Shown: positions 28,477 to 36,393 of the stretch, piece after piece | Numbering within the stretch: the stretch's first letter is position 1 | How the letters are laid out: each line of letters begins with the position of its first letter | DNA from: Fodinibacter sp963800505 | GTDB taxonomy: Bacteria; Actinomycetota; Actinomycetes; Actinomycetales; Dermatophilaceae | Assembly (NCBI GenBank): GCA_963800505.1 | Contig: CAWDBL010000019.1 | Location: forward strand, 62,001-126,000 | Direction: 5' to 3' | DNA length: 64,000 bases | The notes under the pieces: generated by a model | Told to the model about the DNA's origin: nothing | The model's input: the letters and a program-made list of their open reading frames with translations, nothing else | The model's database searches: none | Translations under genes and position numbers: made by a program

Positions 28477-28965
28477 GTGCTGATCCGGCCCATCGTTGAT
28501 GCCGACTGGCCGGCGTTCTACCCGGTCTTTCGCGACGTCGTCGCTGCCGGTGAGACCTATGCGTACCCGGAGGGGCTCTCCTCGGATGAGGCCCGGGCGT
28601 GGTGGGTCGAGGTGCCGCCCGGGGTGACGGTCGTCGCCGTCGGCGACGACGGGTCGGTGCTCGGGTCGGCCAAGGCTGGTCCGAACCGGCCGTCGCGGGG
28701 CAGTCACGTGGCGACGGCGTCGTTCATGGTCGCTGAGGGCGCCCGCGGTCAGGGCATCGGGCGGGCTATGGGTGAGTGGGTGCTGTCCTGGGCACGCGAA
28801 TCGGGCTATGCCGCAATGCAGTTCAACGCCGTCGTGGAGACCAACACGGCCGCCGTGCGCCTGTGGCGCGACCTCGGGTTCGAGGTGGTGGGCACCGTGC
28901 CGGAGGCCTTCGAGTCGGCGACCCACGGTCGGGTCGGGCTCCACGTCATGCACCGGCACCTCTGA
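28477..28965 (+). CDS. GNAT-family N-acetyltransferase
   Basis: A 162-residue acetyl-CoA-dependent acetyltransferase. Motif A is VAEGARGQGIGRAMGEWVLSWARESGY, followed by FNAVVETNTAAVRLWRDLGFEVVGTVPEAF, as in the phosphinothricin-acetyltransferase-like group. GTG 28477 starts 7 nt after the preceding stop. The substrate is not predictable. Confidence 0.9.
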   Translation: MLIRPIVDADWPAFYPVFRDVVAAGETYAYPEGLSSDEARAWWVEVPPGVTVVAVGDDGSVLGSAKAGPNRPSRGSHVATASFMVAEGARGQGIGRAMGEWVLSWARESGYAAMQFNAVVETNTAAVRLWRDLGFEVVGTVPEAFESATHGRVGLHVMHRHL

Positions 28966-28998
28966 TCATGCCGGGGGTCGGTCGTGGGTGAGGGGACA

Positions 28999-30207
28999 GT
29001 GCCGACGGTCGTCGTCTCGAGCGACTCGTTCAAGGGCTCGCTGACCTCGCTCGAGGTGGGGGATGCCGTGCGCCTCGGCCTGCTCGACGTCGCACCCGCC
29101 GCTCGGGTCGTGGTCGTGCCGGTTGCGGACGGCGGCGAGGGGACCGTGGCCGCGGCGCTGGCCACGGGTCAGGAGGCGGTGCCAGTGGCGGTGCACGGCC
29201 CGACCGGGGAGCCGGTGAGCGCCACGCTGGCCGTGGGCCCGGGAGGTCCTGGCCGGACGGTCGTGGTGGAGATGGCCGACGCGTGCGGGCTCGGCCGGCT
29301 GCCGGGCGGCATCCCGGCCCCGCTCACCGCGTCGAGCCGCGGTTTGGGCGAGGCGATCTCGGCCGCGCTCGACCTGGGCGCCGACGAGGTCGTCGTCGGG
29401 GTGGGCGGGTCGGCCAGCACCGATGGTGGGGCCGGCCTGCTGGTGGCCCTCGGTGCCCGGTTGCTCGACGCCGACGGCAACGACCTGCCCGACGGTGGCG
29501 CCGCGCTGGCCGGCCTGGACCGGGTCGACCTGTCCGGGCTCGACCGGCGGCTGGCCGGCATCCGCCTCGTGCTCGCGGCCGACGTCGACAGCCCGCTGCT
29601 CGGCCCGACCGGCGCCGCGGCGGTCTTCGCCCCCCAGAAGGGCGCCACCCCGCAGGACGTCCTGGTGCTCGAGGCGGCCCTGACCCACTGGTCCGACGCG
29701 GTGACGGCCGCGCTCGCTGTCCCGGAATCGACCAATAGGTCACAGCAGGGACACCCGCCCGTCCCGGAATCGACCAATAGGTCACAGCCGGGACAGCAGC
29801 CCGGTGCCGGGGCTGCCGGTGGGGTCGGGTTCGCCCTGCTCACGGTGCTCGGCGCCGAGCGACGTTCTGGGGTCGACGTCGTGCTCGACCTCGTCGGCCT
29901 CGACGCCGCCCTGGCCGGGGCCGACCTGCTCGTCACCGGCGAGGGCGCCCTCGACGAGCAGACCCTCGCCGGCAAGGCGGTGTCCGGGGTGGCGCGGCGG
30001 GCGCAGGCATCCGGCATCCCGACCGTGGCCGTGTGCGGGCGGCGCACCCTCGACGACGACGGCATGGCGGCACTCGGGCTGCGCGCGGCCTACCCGCTCT
30101 CCGACCTCGAACCCGACCCGCAGCGCTCGATCGCCGACGCGGCAAACCTGTTGCGCCGCACCGGCCGACGCATCGCGCAGGACTGGCTCAACCGCGCACC
30201 GGGGTGA
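28999..30207 (+). CDS. Glycerate kinase (type II) with an in-frame repeat insertion
   Basis: A GlxK-type glycerate kinase of about 402 residues, phosphorylating D-glycerate. Hallmarks are SSDSFKGSLTS, PVADGGEGTVAAAL, VVGVGGSASTDGGAGLL, FAPQKGATPQ, PGAGAAGGVGFAL and GEGALDEQTLAGKA. I chose GTG 28999, after GAGGGG, because the family begins just before the DSFKGS motif; GTG 28984 is an alternative. Between the FAPQKGATPQ and PGAGAAGG blocks lie about 25 residues (two copies of VPESTNRSQ) encoded by a 42-bp-period repeat. The gene overlaps the convergent 2-hydroxyacid dehydrogenase gene by 20 bp. Confidence 0.9.
   Translation: MPTVVVSSDSFKGSLTSLEVGDAVRLGLLDVAPAARVVVVPVADGGEGTVAAALATGQEAVPVAVHGPTGEPVSATLAVGPGGPGRTVVVEMADACGLGRLPGGIPAPLTASSRGLGEAISAALDLGADEVVVGVGGSASTDGGAGLLVALGARLLDADGNDLPDGGAALAGLDRVDLSGLDRRLAGIRLVLAADVDSPLLGPTGAAAVFAPQKGATPQDVLVLEAALTHWSDAVTAALAVPESTNRSQQGHPPVPESTNRSQPGQQPGAGAAGGVGFALLTVLGAERRSGVDVVLDLVGLDAALAGADLLVTGEGALDEQTLAGKAVSGVARRAQASGIPTVAVCGRRTLDDDGMAALGLRAAYPLSDLEPDPQRSIADAANLLRRTGRRIAQDWLNRAPG
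29719..29794. repeat. 42-bp-period repeat inside glycerate kinase gene
   Basis: Two identical 27-bp units (29719-29745 and 29761-29787) start GTCCCGGAATCGACCAATAG and are each followed by C(A/C)GGGAC, which pairs with the leading GTCCCGG. Inside each, GACC-AATA-GGTC forms a second small stem. The 42-bp period is 14 codons, so the frame is preserved. It looks like an extragenic palindromic element tolerated in a surface loop of the enzyme. Confidence 0.8.
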
Positions 30208-31153
30208 CCGGGTCGTCGCCTGCGAGCACGGCCAGCACGTTCGCCACGGCGAGGTCGGCCATCGCGGTGCGCGTCTCGACCGTGGCCGACCCGACGTGCG
30301 GCAGCAGCACCACGTCGTCGCGGGCGAGCAGCCCGGGGTGCACCCGCGGTTCCTCCTCGAAGACGTCGAGCCCGGCACCGGCGATCTCGCCCGCCTCGAG
30401 CGCGGCCACCAGGGCGGCCTCGTCGACCACTGGGCCGCGGGCCGTGTTGACCAGGTGCGCCGTCGGCTTCATCGCCCGCAGCTCGGCCGCACCGATCAGG
30501 TGGTGCGTGGCCGCGGAGAGCGGGGTGTGCAGCGACACGACGTCGGATGCCGTGAGCAGGTCGTCGAGCTCGACCACCCGGGCGCCCAGCCCCTCCACGG
30601 CGCCGGGGTCGGGCGCGGAGCGGCCGGAGAGCAGGATCTCCATACCGAAGGCCGTCGCCCGACGAGCCGTGGCCAGGCCGATCGCGCCCGGACCGACGAT
30701 GCCGAGCGTCTTGCCACGCAGCCCGGTGCCGAGGTCGGCGGTGAAGTTCCACGGCCAGGGCTCCCCCGTGCGAACCCGGCGCTCGGCGGCGCCGAGCCCG
30801 CGCGTCGTCATCAGCACCAGTGCCATGGCGATGTCGGCTGTGGCGTCGGTGAGCACCCCGGGGGTGTTCGTCACGATCACGCCGCGCTCGGTGCAGGCGG
30901 CGACATCGACGTTGTCGTAGCCCACGACCACGTCGGCGACGATCCGCAGCTGCGGGCCGGCGGCATCGAGCAGCTCGGCGTCGATCCGGTCGACCATCAT
31001 CGCGACGAGCGCGTCGACACCGGCCACGGCCGCGAGCAGCTCCTCACGGGGCATGGCCGTGGCGACGTCGCGGTAGGTCACCTCGTGGCCGGTCTCGATC
31101 AGGCGCGCCGGACCGTCGCCGGGCAGGTGGGCGGTGACGAGGACGCGGGGCAT
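30188..31153 (-). CDS. D-2-hydroxyacid dehydrogenase (glyoxylate/hydroxypyruvate reductase-like)
   Basis: A 321-residue NAD(P)-dependent enzyme interconverting 2-oxo and D-2-hydroxy acids. Cofactor motif IVGPGAIGLATARRA. The catalytic Arg is in NTARGPVVDE, Glu in DVFEEEP and His in LPHVGSAT. ATG 31153 lies 2 nt after the SDR stop (TGACGATG), so translation is coupled. With glycerate kinase facing it, a hydroxypyruvate/glycerate role is plausible; equally it may reduce a product of the upstream acyl operon. Confidence 0.9.
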   Translation of the reverse strand: MPRVLVTAHLPGDGPARLIETGHEVTYRDVATAMPREELLAAVAGVDALVAMMVDRIDAELLDAAGPQLRIVADVVVGYDNVDVAACTERGVIVTNTPGVLTDATADIAMALVLMTTRGLGAAERRVRTGEPWPWNFTADLGTGLRGKTLGIVGPGAIGLATARRATAFGMEILLSGRSAPDPGAVEGLGARVVELDDLLTASDVVSLHTPLSAATHHLIGAAELRAMKPTAHLVNTARGPVVDEAALVAALEAGEIAGAGLDVFEEEPRVHPGLLARDDVVLLPHVGSATVETRTAMADLAVANVLAVLAGDDPVTPVRG

Positions 31154-31155
31154 CG

Positions 31156-31908
31156 TCACATGATCTTCCGCACCAGCGTCAGCGGCAAGTGGCGCATCGC
31201 CTGGCCGAGCGGCACCCACGGCCACGCGGGGACGAGCGCGTTCGCCCGCTCCTTCTCGATCGCCTCGACCATGGCCCGCACGCCGGGCACGGTGTCGACG
31301 ATGAACGGCGTCTTCTTCACCCGCTCGTTCATCTCGGAGCGGATGTAGCCCGGGTAGATCGTCGACACCCGGATGTCGAGGTCGGGCTCGCCCAGCATCT
31401 CGTTGCGCAGCCCCTCGGCCAGCGTCGCGACGCCCGCCTTGGTGGCCGCGTAGGTCGTCACGGTCTTGCGCATGCCGCGCATCGCCGACACCGACGAGAT
31501 CATCACCAGGTGGCCGCGCTTCTGCGCCCGGAAGATCTCCATCGCCGCCTCGGCCTGCGCCAAAGCGGCCACGAAGTTGGTCATCGCGGTCTGCCTGTTG
31601 GCGTCGTAGCGACCGGTGCCGATCGGGGCACCCTTGCCGAGGCCGGCGTTGACGATGACCCGGTCGATCGTGCCGAAGTCGTCGCGGAAGGCCGCGAACA
31701 CCTCGAACACCGCGGCGTCGTCGGTGACGTCGAGGGCGCGCAGCTCGACCCGGCGGCCGGGGTGCGCCGCCAGGATCTCGTCGCGCAGCCCCTCGAGCCG
31801 CTCGGTGCGCCGGGCGGCCAGCGCGAGGTCCCAGCCACGGTCGGCGAGCTGGCGGGCCATCTCGGCGCCCAGGCCCGAGCTGGCGCCGGTGATCAGGGTG
31901 GTCGGCAT
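31156..31908 (-). CDS. SDR-family oxidoreductase
   Basis: A 250-residue short-chain dehydrogenase. Cofactor loop TGASSGLGAEMARQLADRG, NAGLGKG, SSVSAM and TTYAATKAG with the catalytic Tyr/Lys near 154/158. The C-terminal PWVPLGQAMRHLPLTLVRKIM suggests membrane association. It belongs to the minus-strand run from the acyl-CoA dehydrogenase to the hydroxyacid dehydrogenase. The substrate is unknown. Confidence 0.88.
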   Translation of the reverse strand: MPTTLITGASSGLGAEMARQLADRGWDLALAARRTERLEGLRDEILAAHPGRRVELRALDVTDDAAVFEVFAAFRDDFGTIDRVIVNAGLGKGAPIGTGRYDANRQTAMTNFVAALAQAEAAMEIFRAQKRGHLVMISSVSAMRGMRKTVTTYAATKAGVATLAEGLRNEMLGEPDLDIRVSTIYPGYIRSEMNERVKKTPFIVDTVPGVRAMVEAIEKERANALVPAWPWVPLGQAMRHLPLTLVRKIM

Positions 31909-31918
31909 GCGGTGCGTC

Positions 31919-31965
31919 CTTGTCGTCGTTGTCGGGGTTGTCGTCGTCGGGGTTGTCGTCGGGTC
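31919..31965. repeat. GTC-rich short tandem repeat
   Basis: Units of about 15 bp (TTGTCGTCGTCGGGG-type) repeat two to three times in the 63-bp gap between the APH-type kinase stop and the SDR start, beginning about 6 nt from the stop codon. It is a simple-sequence tract that could vary in length and change the spacing before the SDR. Confidence 0.6.
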
Positions 31966-31971
31966 GCGGTC

Positions 31972-33063
31972 TCAGGAGCCGGCGATGAGCGCGGTGCAGT
32001 GCGAGTCGAGGAAGCGCACCACCTCGCGGAACTCACCGTAAGCCGGGTTGCTCGTCTGGCCCGCGTGGAAGCGGTAGTAGATCTGCTGGGCGATCACCGC
32101 GAGGCGGAACGAGCCGAAGACGTCGTAGAAGCGCCACTGCTCGGGGGTCACGTCGAGGCCGCGTGCCGCGGAGTAGCGCTCGACGACCTCGGCGCGGGTC
32201 AGCATCCCCGGAGTGTGGGTCGGTTGCCGGCGCACGGCCAGGAACGCGGGGTGGTCGTCAGCCTGCACCCAGTAAGCAAGTGCCGCACCGAGATCCATCA
32301 GCGGGTCTCCCACGGTGGCCATCTCCCAGTCGAGCACCCCGACGATCTTGGTCGGGTCGGCCGGGTCGAGCACGAGGTTGTCGAACCGGAAGTCGTTGTG
32401 GATCAGCACGTGCGGCCGGTCGGCCGGCTCGTGCGCCACGATCCAGGCCATCGTGGCCTCGAAGTCGCCGACGTCGTCGGTGCGCGCCCGCCGGTAGCGC
32501 CCGCACCAGCCCTCGACCTGGCGGCGCACGTAGCCCGCTCCGCGGTCGAGGTCGGCCAGGCCGGCCGCTGCGACGTCGACGTCGTGCAGCGCGACCAGCA
32601 GGTCGATCGCAGTGCGGCACAACGCAGCCACGTCGTCGCGGGACATGCCGAGCTCGGCGGGCACGTCACGCCGAAGGATGGTGCCCTCGATGCGCTCCAT
32701 GACGTAGAACTGCGAGCCGATCACGCTCTCGTCGTCGCAGATCGCGACCATCCGCGGCACGGCGGGGAACGCCGGTGCCAGCGCCGCCTGGATGTCGTGC
32801 TCGCGGCGCATGTCGTGCGCCCCCTTGGCCTTGGTGCCGGTCGGGGGGCGCCGCAGGATGAGGTCGCGCCCGCCGGATGCCGGCCCACCGGTATACCGGA
32901 GCAGGTAGGTGAGGTTGGACGCACCACCCACGAACTGCTGCACCTCGGGGATGCCGTCGAGTCCTGTTTCGCCGGAGGCGTTCTCGCGCAGCCAGATCGC
33001 CACCCGCTCGACGTCGAAGGCGTCCTCGTCGCGCACCGGTGCAGCGCCGGTGACCGCCCTCAC
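31972..33063 (-). CDS. APH-type phosphotransferase, putative 4-hydroxyacyl-CoA kinase
   Basis: A 363-residue protein-kinase-like small-molecule kinase. N-lobe GGASNLTYLLRY with RDLILRRPP, catalytic loop VLIHNDFRFDNLVLD, metal site VGVLDWEMATVGDP. This subgroup is not antibiotic resistance: it pairs with ACAD10/11-like acyl-CoA dehydrogenases, and its relatives (LvaA, ACAD10/11 kinase domains) phosphorylate the 4-hydroxyl of 4-hydroxyacyl-CoA. The GTG start overlaps the SDR stop (GTGA, 33060-33063). The substrate is inferred from the neighbours. Confidence 0.85.
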   Translation of the reverse strand: MRAVTGAAPVRDEDAFDVERVAIWLRENASGETGLDGIPEVQQFVGGASNLTYLLRYTGGPASGGRDLILRRPPTGTKAKGAHDMRREHDIQAALAPAFPAVPRMVAICDDESVIGSQFYVMERIEGTILRRDVPAELGMSRDDVAALCRTAIDLLVALHDVDVAAAGLADLDRGAGYVRRQVEGWCGRYRRARTDDVGDFEATMAWIVAHEPADRPHVLIHNDFRFDNLVLDPADPTKIVGVLDWEMATVGDPLMDLGAALAYWVQADDHPAFLAVRRQPTHTPGMLTRAEVVERYSAARGLDVTPEQWRFYDVFGSFRLAVIAQQIYYRFHAGQTSNPAYGEFREVVRFLDSHCTALIAGS

Positions 33064-33869
33064 GGCACGAAGTCCTCGGGGTCGGCGCCGCCCCGCTTGG
33101 CCAGGCGCGCGGCCTGGCCAGTCAGCATCCGGTCGTAGAGCGGCCGGGCGAAGCGCTTGAAGAAGTAGGCCCGGTGGCCGAGCCGGTCGGTCAGGATGAT
33201 CTTCTTCTTCGCGTCGACCCCCTTGAGCACGATCGCGGCGATGTGCGCGGCATCCACCTTCGCCTGGGTGATCAGGCGCACGCCCGCCTCCTGCATCGCG
33301 GCGTCCTTGCCCGCGAACGACTGGTGCAGGTTGGTGCGGAAGAACGCCGGGCAGACCACCGACACGTCGATGCCCCACGGGCCGAGCTCGAACTGCAGCG
33401 TCTCGCTGATGGCGACCACTCCGGCCTTGGTGGCGTTGTAGCTCGCCATGCCGGGCCCGTGGACGAGGCCGGCGAGCGAGGCGACGTTGACGATGTGCCC
33501 GCTGCGCTGCTCCTTGAGCAGTGGCGTGAAGGTGTGGCAGCCGCGGGCGACGCCGAGCAGGTTGATGTCGACGACCCGCTCCCAGTCGGAGATCGCCTCG
33601 ACGTCGATCCGCCCGCCGGTGGCGATGCCGGCGTTGTTGACGAGGAGGTCGAGCCCGCCCCACGTCTCGCGGACCCACGCCAGCGCGGCATCCCAGTCGT
33701 GCTGGCTGCGCACGTCGAGGCGGCGGTAGGCCGCGCCCTCGGGCACGCTGTCGGGCCGCTCCTCGGCGAGGTCGACGACCAGCACGGTGTCGCCGCGGGC
33801 GACCATCAGCTCGGTGAGGGCCAGGCCGAGGCCGGACACGCCCCCGGTGACCAGGACGCGACGGCTCAT
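33060..33869 (-). CDS. SDR-family oxidoreductase in the APH/ACAD operon
   Basis: A 269-residue short-chain dehydrogenase. VTGGVSGLGLALTELMVARGD, NNAGIATGG, NVASLAGLVHGPGMASYNATKAG (catalytic Ser, Tyr near 144 and Lys). A basic, possibly membrane-associated C-terminus DRLGHRAYFFKRFARPLYDRM follows. It overlaps both neighbours by 4 nt, so all three are made together. It might act as a 3-hydroxyacyl-CoA dehydrogenase in the pathway. Confidence 0.9.
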   Translation of the reverse strand: MSRRVLVTGGVSGLGLALTELMVARGDTVLVVDLAEERPDSVPEGAAYRRLDVRSQHDWDAALAWVRETWGGLDLLVNNAGIATGGRIDVEAISDWERVVDINLLGVARGCHTFTPLLKEQRSGHIVNVASLAGLVHGPGMASYNATKAGVVAISETLQFELGPWGIDVSVVCPAFFRTNLHQSFAGKDAAMQEAGVRLITQAKVDAAHIAAIVLKGVDAKKKIILTDRLGHRAYFFKRFARPLYDRMLTGQAARLAKRGGADPEDFVP

Positions 33870-35182
33870 CGGGCGGCCCCCGTGGTTGCAGAGGCCGCAG
33901 CGTTGGCGGGCGCCGCAGCGGCGGCCGCGCGGGCGGCATACGGTCGCAACAGGTGACGGGCGACGACGCCGAGGTGCACCTCGTCGGGGCCGTCGGCCAG
34001 CCGCAGGCTGCGCGCGCCGGCGTAGGCGGCGGCGAGCGGGAAGTCCTCGCTCATCCCTCCCCCGCCGTGCAGCTGGATGGCGAGGTCGATGACGTCGCAG
34101 GCCGTCTGCGGCACGGCCGCCTTGATCTCGGACACCTCCGACTGGGCGCCCTCGATGCCGACGGTGTCGAGCTTCCACGCGGCGTGCAGCACGAGCAGGC
34201 GGGCCTGGTTGATGGCGATGCGGGCCCGGGCGAGGCGCTCGCGGTTGCCGCCGAGGTTGGCGATCGGCTTGCCGAAGGCGACCCGGGTGGTCGAGCGCTC
34301 GCAGGCCAGCTCGAGCGACTTCTCGGCGAGACCGATGAGGCGCATGCAGTGATGCACCCGGCCGGGGCCGAGGCGGCCCTGGGCGATCTCGAAGGCGCGC
34401 CCCGGGCCGGCCAGGATCGCCGTCGCCGGCAGGCGCACGTCGCTCAGCGAGACCTCGCCGTGGCCCAGCGGCTCGTCGTACTGGCCGAGCGCGGTGAGCA
34501 TCCGCTCGATGGTGACGCCGGGCGCCTCGAGCGGCACGACGACCATCGAGTGCTGGCGGTGACGGTGGGCGCTGGGGTCGGTGAGGCCCATGAAGATGCC
34601 GACCTTGCAGTCGGGGTGGCCGGCGCCGGTCGACCACCACTTGCGGCCGTCGAGCACGACGTCGTCGCCGTCGAGGGTGGCGGTGGCCTCCATGTTGGTG
34701 GCGTCGGAGCTCGCGACGCCGGGCTCGGTCATCAGGAAGGTGCTGCGCACCCGCGCCTCGAGCAGCGGCTCCAGCCACTCCTGCTGCTGCTCGGGGGAGC
34801 CGTAGCGCAGCAGCACCTCCATGTTGCCGGTGTCGGGGGCGTTGCAGTTGAACACCAGGGGCGCCAGTGCCGACCGGCCGGTCTGCTCGGCGATCGAGGC
34901 GTAGTCGGTGTTGGTCAGCCCGGTGCCGCCGTCGGTGCCGAAGCGGGCGGCATACGCGTCGCCGTGTCCGGCCGGGAGGAAGAGGTTCCACAGACCCTGG
35001 CTGCGGGCCTTGGCCTGAAGGTCGGCGACCACGGTGGGCGGCGGCCAGGCGTCCTCGCCGCGCGCGCGGCGGGCAGCCACGTCGCGCAGGATGCCGGGCT
35101 CGACCGGCTCGATCTCGGTGTCGAGGAAGGCGCGCACGCGGGCAGCGAGGTCGGCGGCGCGGGCCGAGGGGGCGAAGTCCAT
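33866..35182 (-). CDS. Acyl-CoA dehydrogenase, ACAD10/11-like
   Basis: A 438-residue flavin-dependent acyl-CoA dehydrogenase. FLMTEPGVASSDATNMEA binds FAD/substrate. VAFGKPIANLGGNRERLARARIAINQARLLV and the tail GGGGMSEDFPLAAAYAGARSLRLADGPDEVH are typical of the ACAD10/11 group. With the adjacent APH kinase it may eliminate phosphate from 4-phosphoacyl-CoA. ATG 35182 follows AAGGAC. It is first in the operon, next to a TetR operator. Confidence 0.92.
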   Translation of the reverse strand: MDFAPSARAADLAARVRAFLDTEIEPVEPGILRDVAARRARGEDAWPPPTVVADLQAKARSQGLWNLFLPAGHGDAYAARFGTDGGTGLTNTDYASIAEQTGRSALAPLVFNCNAPDTGNMEVLLRYGSPEQQQEWLEPLLEARVRSTFLMTEPGVASSDATNMEATATLDGDDVVLDGRKWWSTGAGHPDCKVGIFMGLTDPSAHRHRQHSMVVVPLEAPGVTIERMLTALGQYDEPLGHGEVSLSDVRLPATAILAGPGRAFEIAQGRLGPGRVHHCMRLIGLAEKSLELACERSTTRVAFGKPIANLGGNRERLARARIAINQARLLVLHAAWKLDTVGIEGAQSEVSEIKAAVPQTACDVIDLAIQLHGGGGMSEDFPLAAAYAGARSLRLADGPDEVHLGVVARHLLRPYAARAAAAAAPANAAASATTGAAR

Positions 35183-35203
35183 GTCCTTGACCCTAGACCG
35201 TTG

Positions 35204-35218
35204 TTGAGCAATGCTCAA
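35204..35218. promoter_or_regulatory. TetR operator between regulator and ACAD operon
   Basis: TTGAGCAATGCTCAA is a perfect 7-1-7 palindrome in the 40-bp gap between the divergent genes, ending 4 nt before the regulator ATG. This is the expected site of the TetR protein encoded at 35223, which would repress both directions. Confidence 0.75.
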
Positions 35219-35222
35219 TAGC

Positions 35223-35807
35223 ATGGGAGCCTCGGCACGGGTGCGGATGACGCCGGAGGACCGCCGTCGCCAGCTCGTCGGCATCGGGCTGCGCAAGTTC
35301 GTCGAGCGCCCGGTGCAGGAGCTCTCGCTCGACGAGGTCGCGGCCGAGGCCGGCGTCTCGCGCGGGCTGCTCTTCCACTACTTCCCCACCAAGACCGACT
35401 ACCACCGGGCGGTCGTCGAGGCCGCGCGGCGGCGGGTGGGGCGCAACGTCTCGCCGGATGCCGGGGTGGTCGGCGAGGCGGCCGTGCGCCAGGTGGTCGA
35501 GCGGTTCCTCGACCAGGTGGCCCGGCGGCGCGCCTCGTACGTCGCGCTCGTGCTCGGGCAGGCGCCGATCGCCCGAGCCGCAGGTGAGGACCCGGTCGAG
35601 ACGGTGCGCGAGCACGTGGCCGGGGTGGTGGCCTCGGCCACCGGGCTGCCGGATGCCGCGCTGCCCGCCGTGCACGGCTGGGTCGCGTACCTCGAGGACC
35701 GGGCGCTGCAGTGGGCCGCGCTGCCGGTGCCCGAGCGGGATGCCGGCCGGCTCGCGCTGGTGGAGCACTGCACCCGCGCCCTCACCCTCCTCACCACCCC
35801 GGTTTGA
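35223..35807 (+). CDS. TetR-family repressor of the ACAD operon
   Basis: A 194-residue regulator. The HTH is LSLDEVAAEAGVSRGLLFHYFPTKTDYHRAVV (about residues 30-62), followed by a ligand domain. ATG 35223 has no Shine-Dalgarno; an ATG 12 nt upstream lies within the operator. It is divergent from the acyl-CoA dehydrogenase operon, so the ligand is probably an acyl-CoA from that pathway. Confidence 0.88.
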   Translation: MGASARVRMTPEDRRRQLVGIGLRKFVERPVQELSLDEVAAEAGVSRGLLFHYFPTKTDYHRAVVEAARRRVGRNVSPDAGVVGEAAVRQVVERFLDQVARRRASYVALVLGQAPIARAAGEDPVETVREHVAGVVASATGLPDAALPAVHGWVAYLEDRALQWAALPVPERDAGRLALVEHCTRALTLLTTPV

Positions 35808-35813
35808 CCCGAG

Positions 35814-35855
35814 CCGGGTGCTGAGCCGGCTGCCCGGGCGACCACCTGAGCACCC
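35814..35855. repeat. 42-bp direct repeat, copy A
   Basis: It begins CCGGGTGCTGAGCCGGCTGC and ends ACCTGAGCACCC, and can fold as GGGTGCTGAG against CTGAGCACCC. It lies 7 nt after the TetR stop. It is 41/42 identical to copy B (36394-36435) in the same orientation, and together they bracket one gene. Confidence 0.85.
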
Positions 35856-35869
35856 AACGCTGCTCCGGC

Positions 35870-35885
35870 ATACCCGGTGGGGTAT
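35870..35885 (+). promoter_or_regulatory. CsoR-like operator overlapping a leaderless -10 box
   Basis: ATACCC-GGTG-GGGTAT matches the known copper-repressor (CsoR-type) operator plan ATACCC-N4-GGGTAT. Its right half overlaps TATGGT (35883-35888), which lies 6 nt before ATG 35895, so bound repressor would cover the -10 of the downstream gene. No csoR gene is in the window. Confidence 0.65.
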
Positions 35886-35894
35886 GGTTCGGCG

Positions 35895-36380
35895 ATGCTC
35901 GACGCCCTCCGCCTCTGGTCGCCCCGTCGTTGGCTCAGCGCCGCCGCCGCGACCGTCGTGACCGCCCTGGTGGTGGCCGTGCCCACGGCGATGGTGCCCA
36001 CACCGGTCTTCGGCCGCGAGGTCCCCACGACGTGGTGGGCCTGGCCGGTGCTCGTACTCACATCCGTGATGGGCGGGCTGTTGTTCGCCGGCTACGTGCG
36101 AGAGCCGGGCGCCACGACCTCGGCATCGATCGACCGTCGTGGCGCGGCAGGTGGGCTGTTGACGTTCTTCGCCGTCGGGTGCCCGGTCTGCAACAAACTG
36201 GCCCTGGTCGCCCTCGGGTATGCCGGCGCCCTGCGCTGGTTCGCGCCGGTCCAGCCATTCCTGGCCGTGGCCGGCGTCGCCCTGCTCGCCTGGGCCCTGC
36301 GCGCCAGGCTGCGGGGTCAGCTCGCGTGCCCCACGCCGACGACCGAGCAGCCGAAGGTCGGCGACAACGTTCCGGCCTGA
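35895..36380 (+). CDS. Small CxxC membrane protein under CsoR-like control
   Basis: A 161-residue protein with about four membrane segments (near 15-35, 45-65, 85-110, 115-140). The motif FFAVGCPVCNKLALVALGY places a CxxC at the start of the third helix. The family is uncharacterised as far as I recall. The CsoR-like operator and the cysteine pair suggest copper or thiol/metal handling; this is inference. Translation looks leaderless. The gene and operator are bracketed by 42-bp direct repeats. Confidence 0.75.
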   Translation: MLDALRLWSPRRWLSAAAATVVTALVVAVPTAMVPTPVFGREVPTTWWAWPVLVLTSVMGGLLFAGYVREPGATTSASIDRRGAAGGLLTFFAVGCPVCNKLALVALGYAGALRWFAPVQPFLAVAGVALLAWALRARLRGQLACPTPTTEQPKVGDNVPA

Positions 36381-36393
36381 CCCATGAGGCGAA

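Noticed and set aside
26736..28493. Longer flavoprotein reading frame starting at 28493
   Set aside because: The extra 200 residues lie antisense to the PPOX gene and lack any motif; the FAD motif begins a few residues after GTG 27893.
31972..33063. Aminoglycoside resistance gene
   Set aside because: The APH fold is present, but the operon context and sequence type match acyl-CoA-associated kinases rather than resistance enzymes.
33060..34991. Long frame fusing the second SDR to an upstream segment
   Set aside because: The upstream part is an Arg-rich shadow of the acyl-CoA dehydrogenase gene. The SDR starts cleanly at ATG 33869 with a 4-nt overlap.
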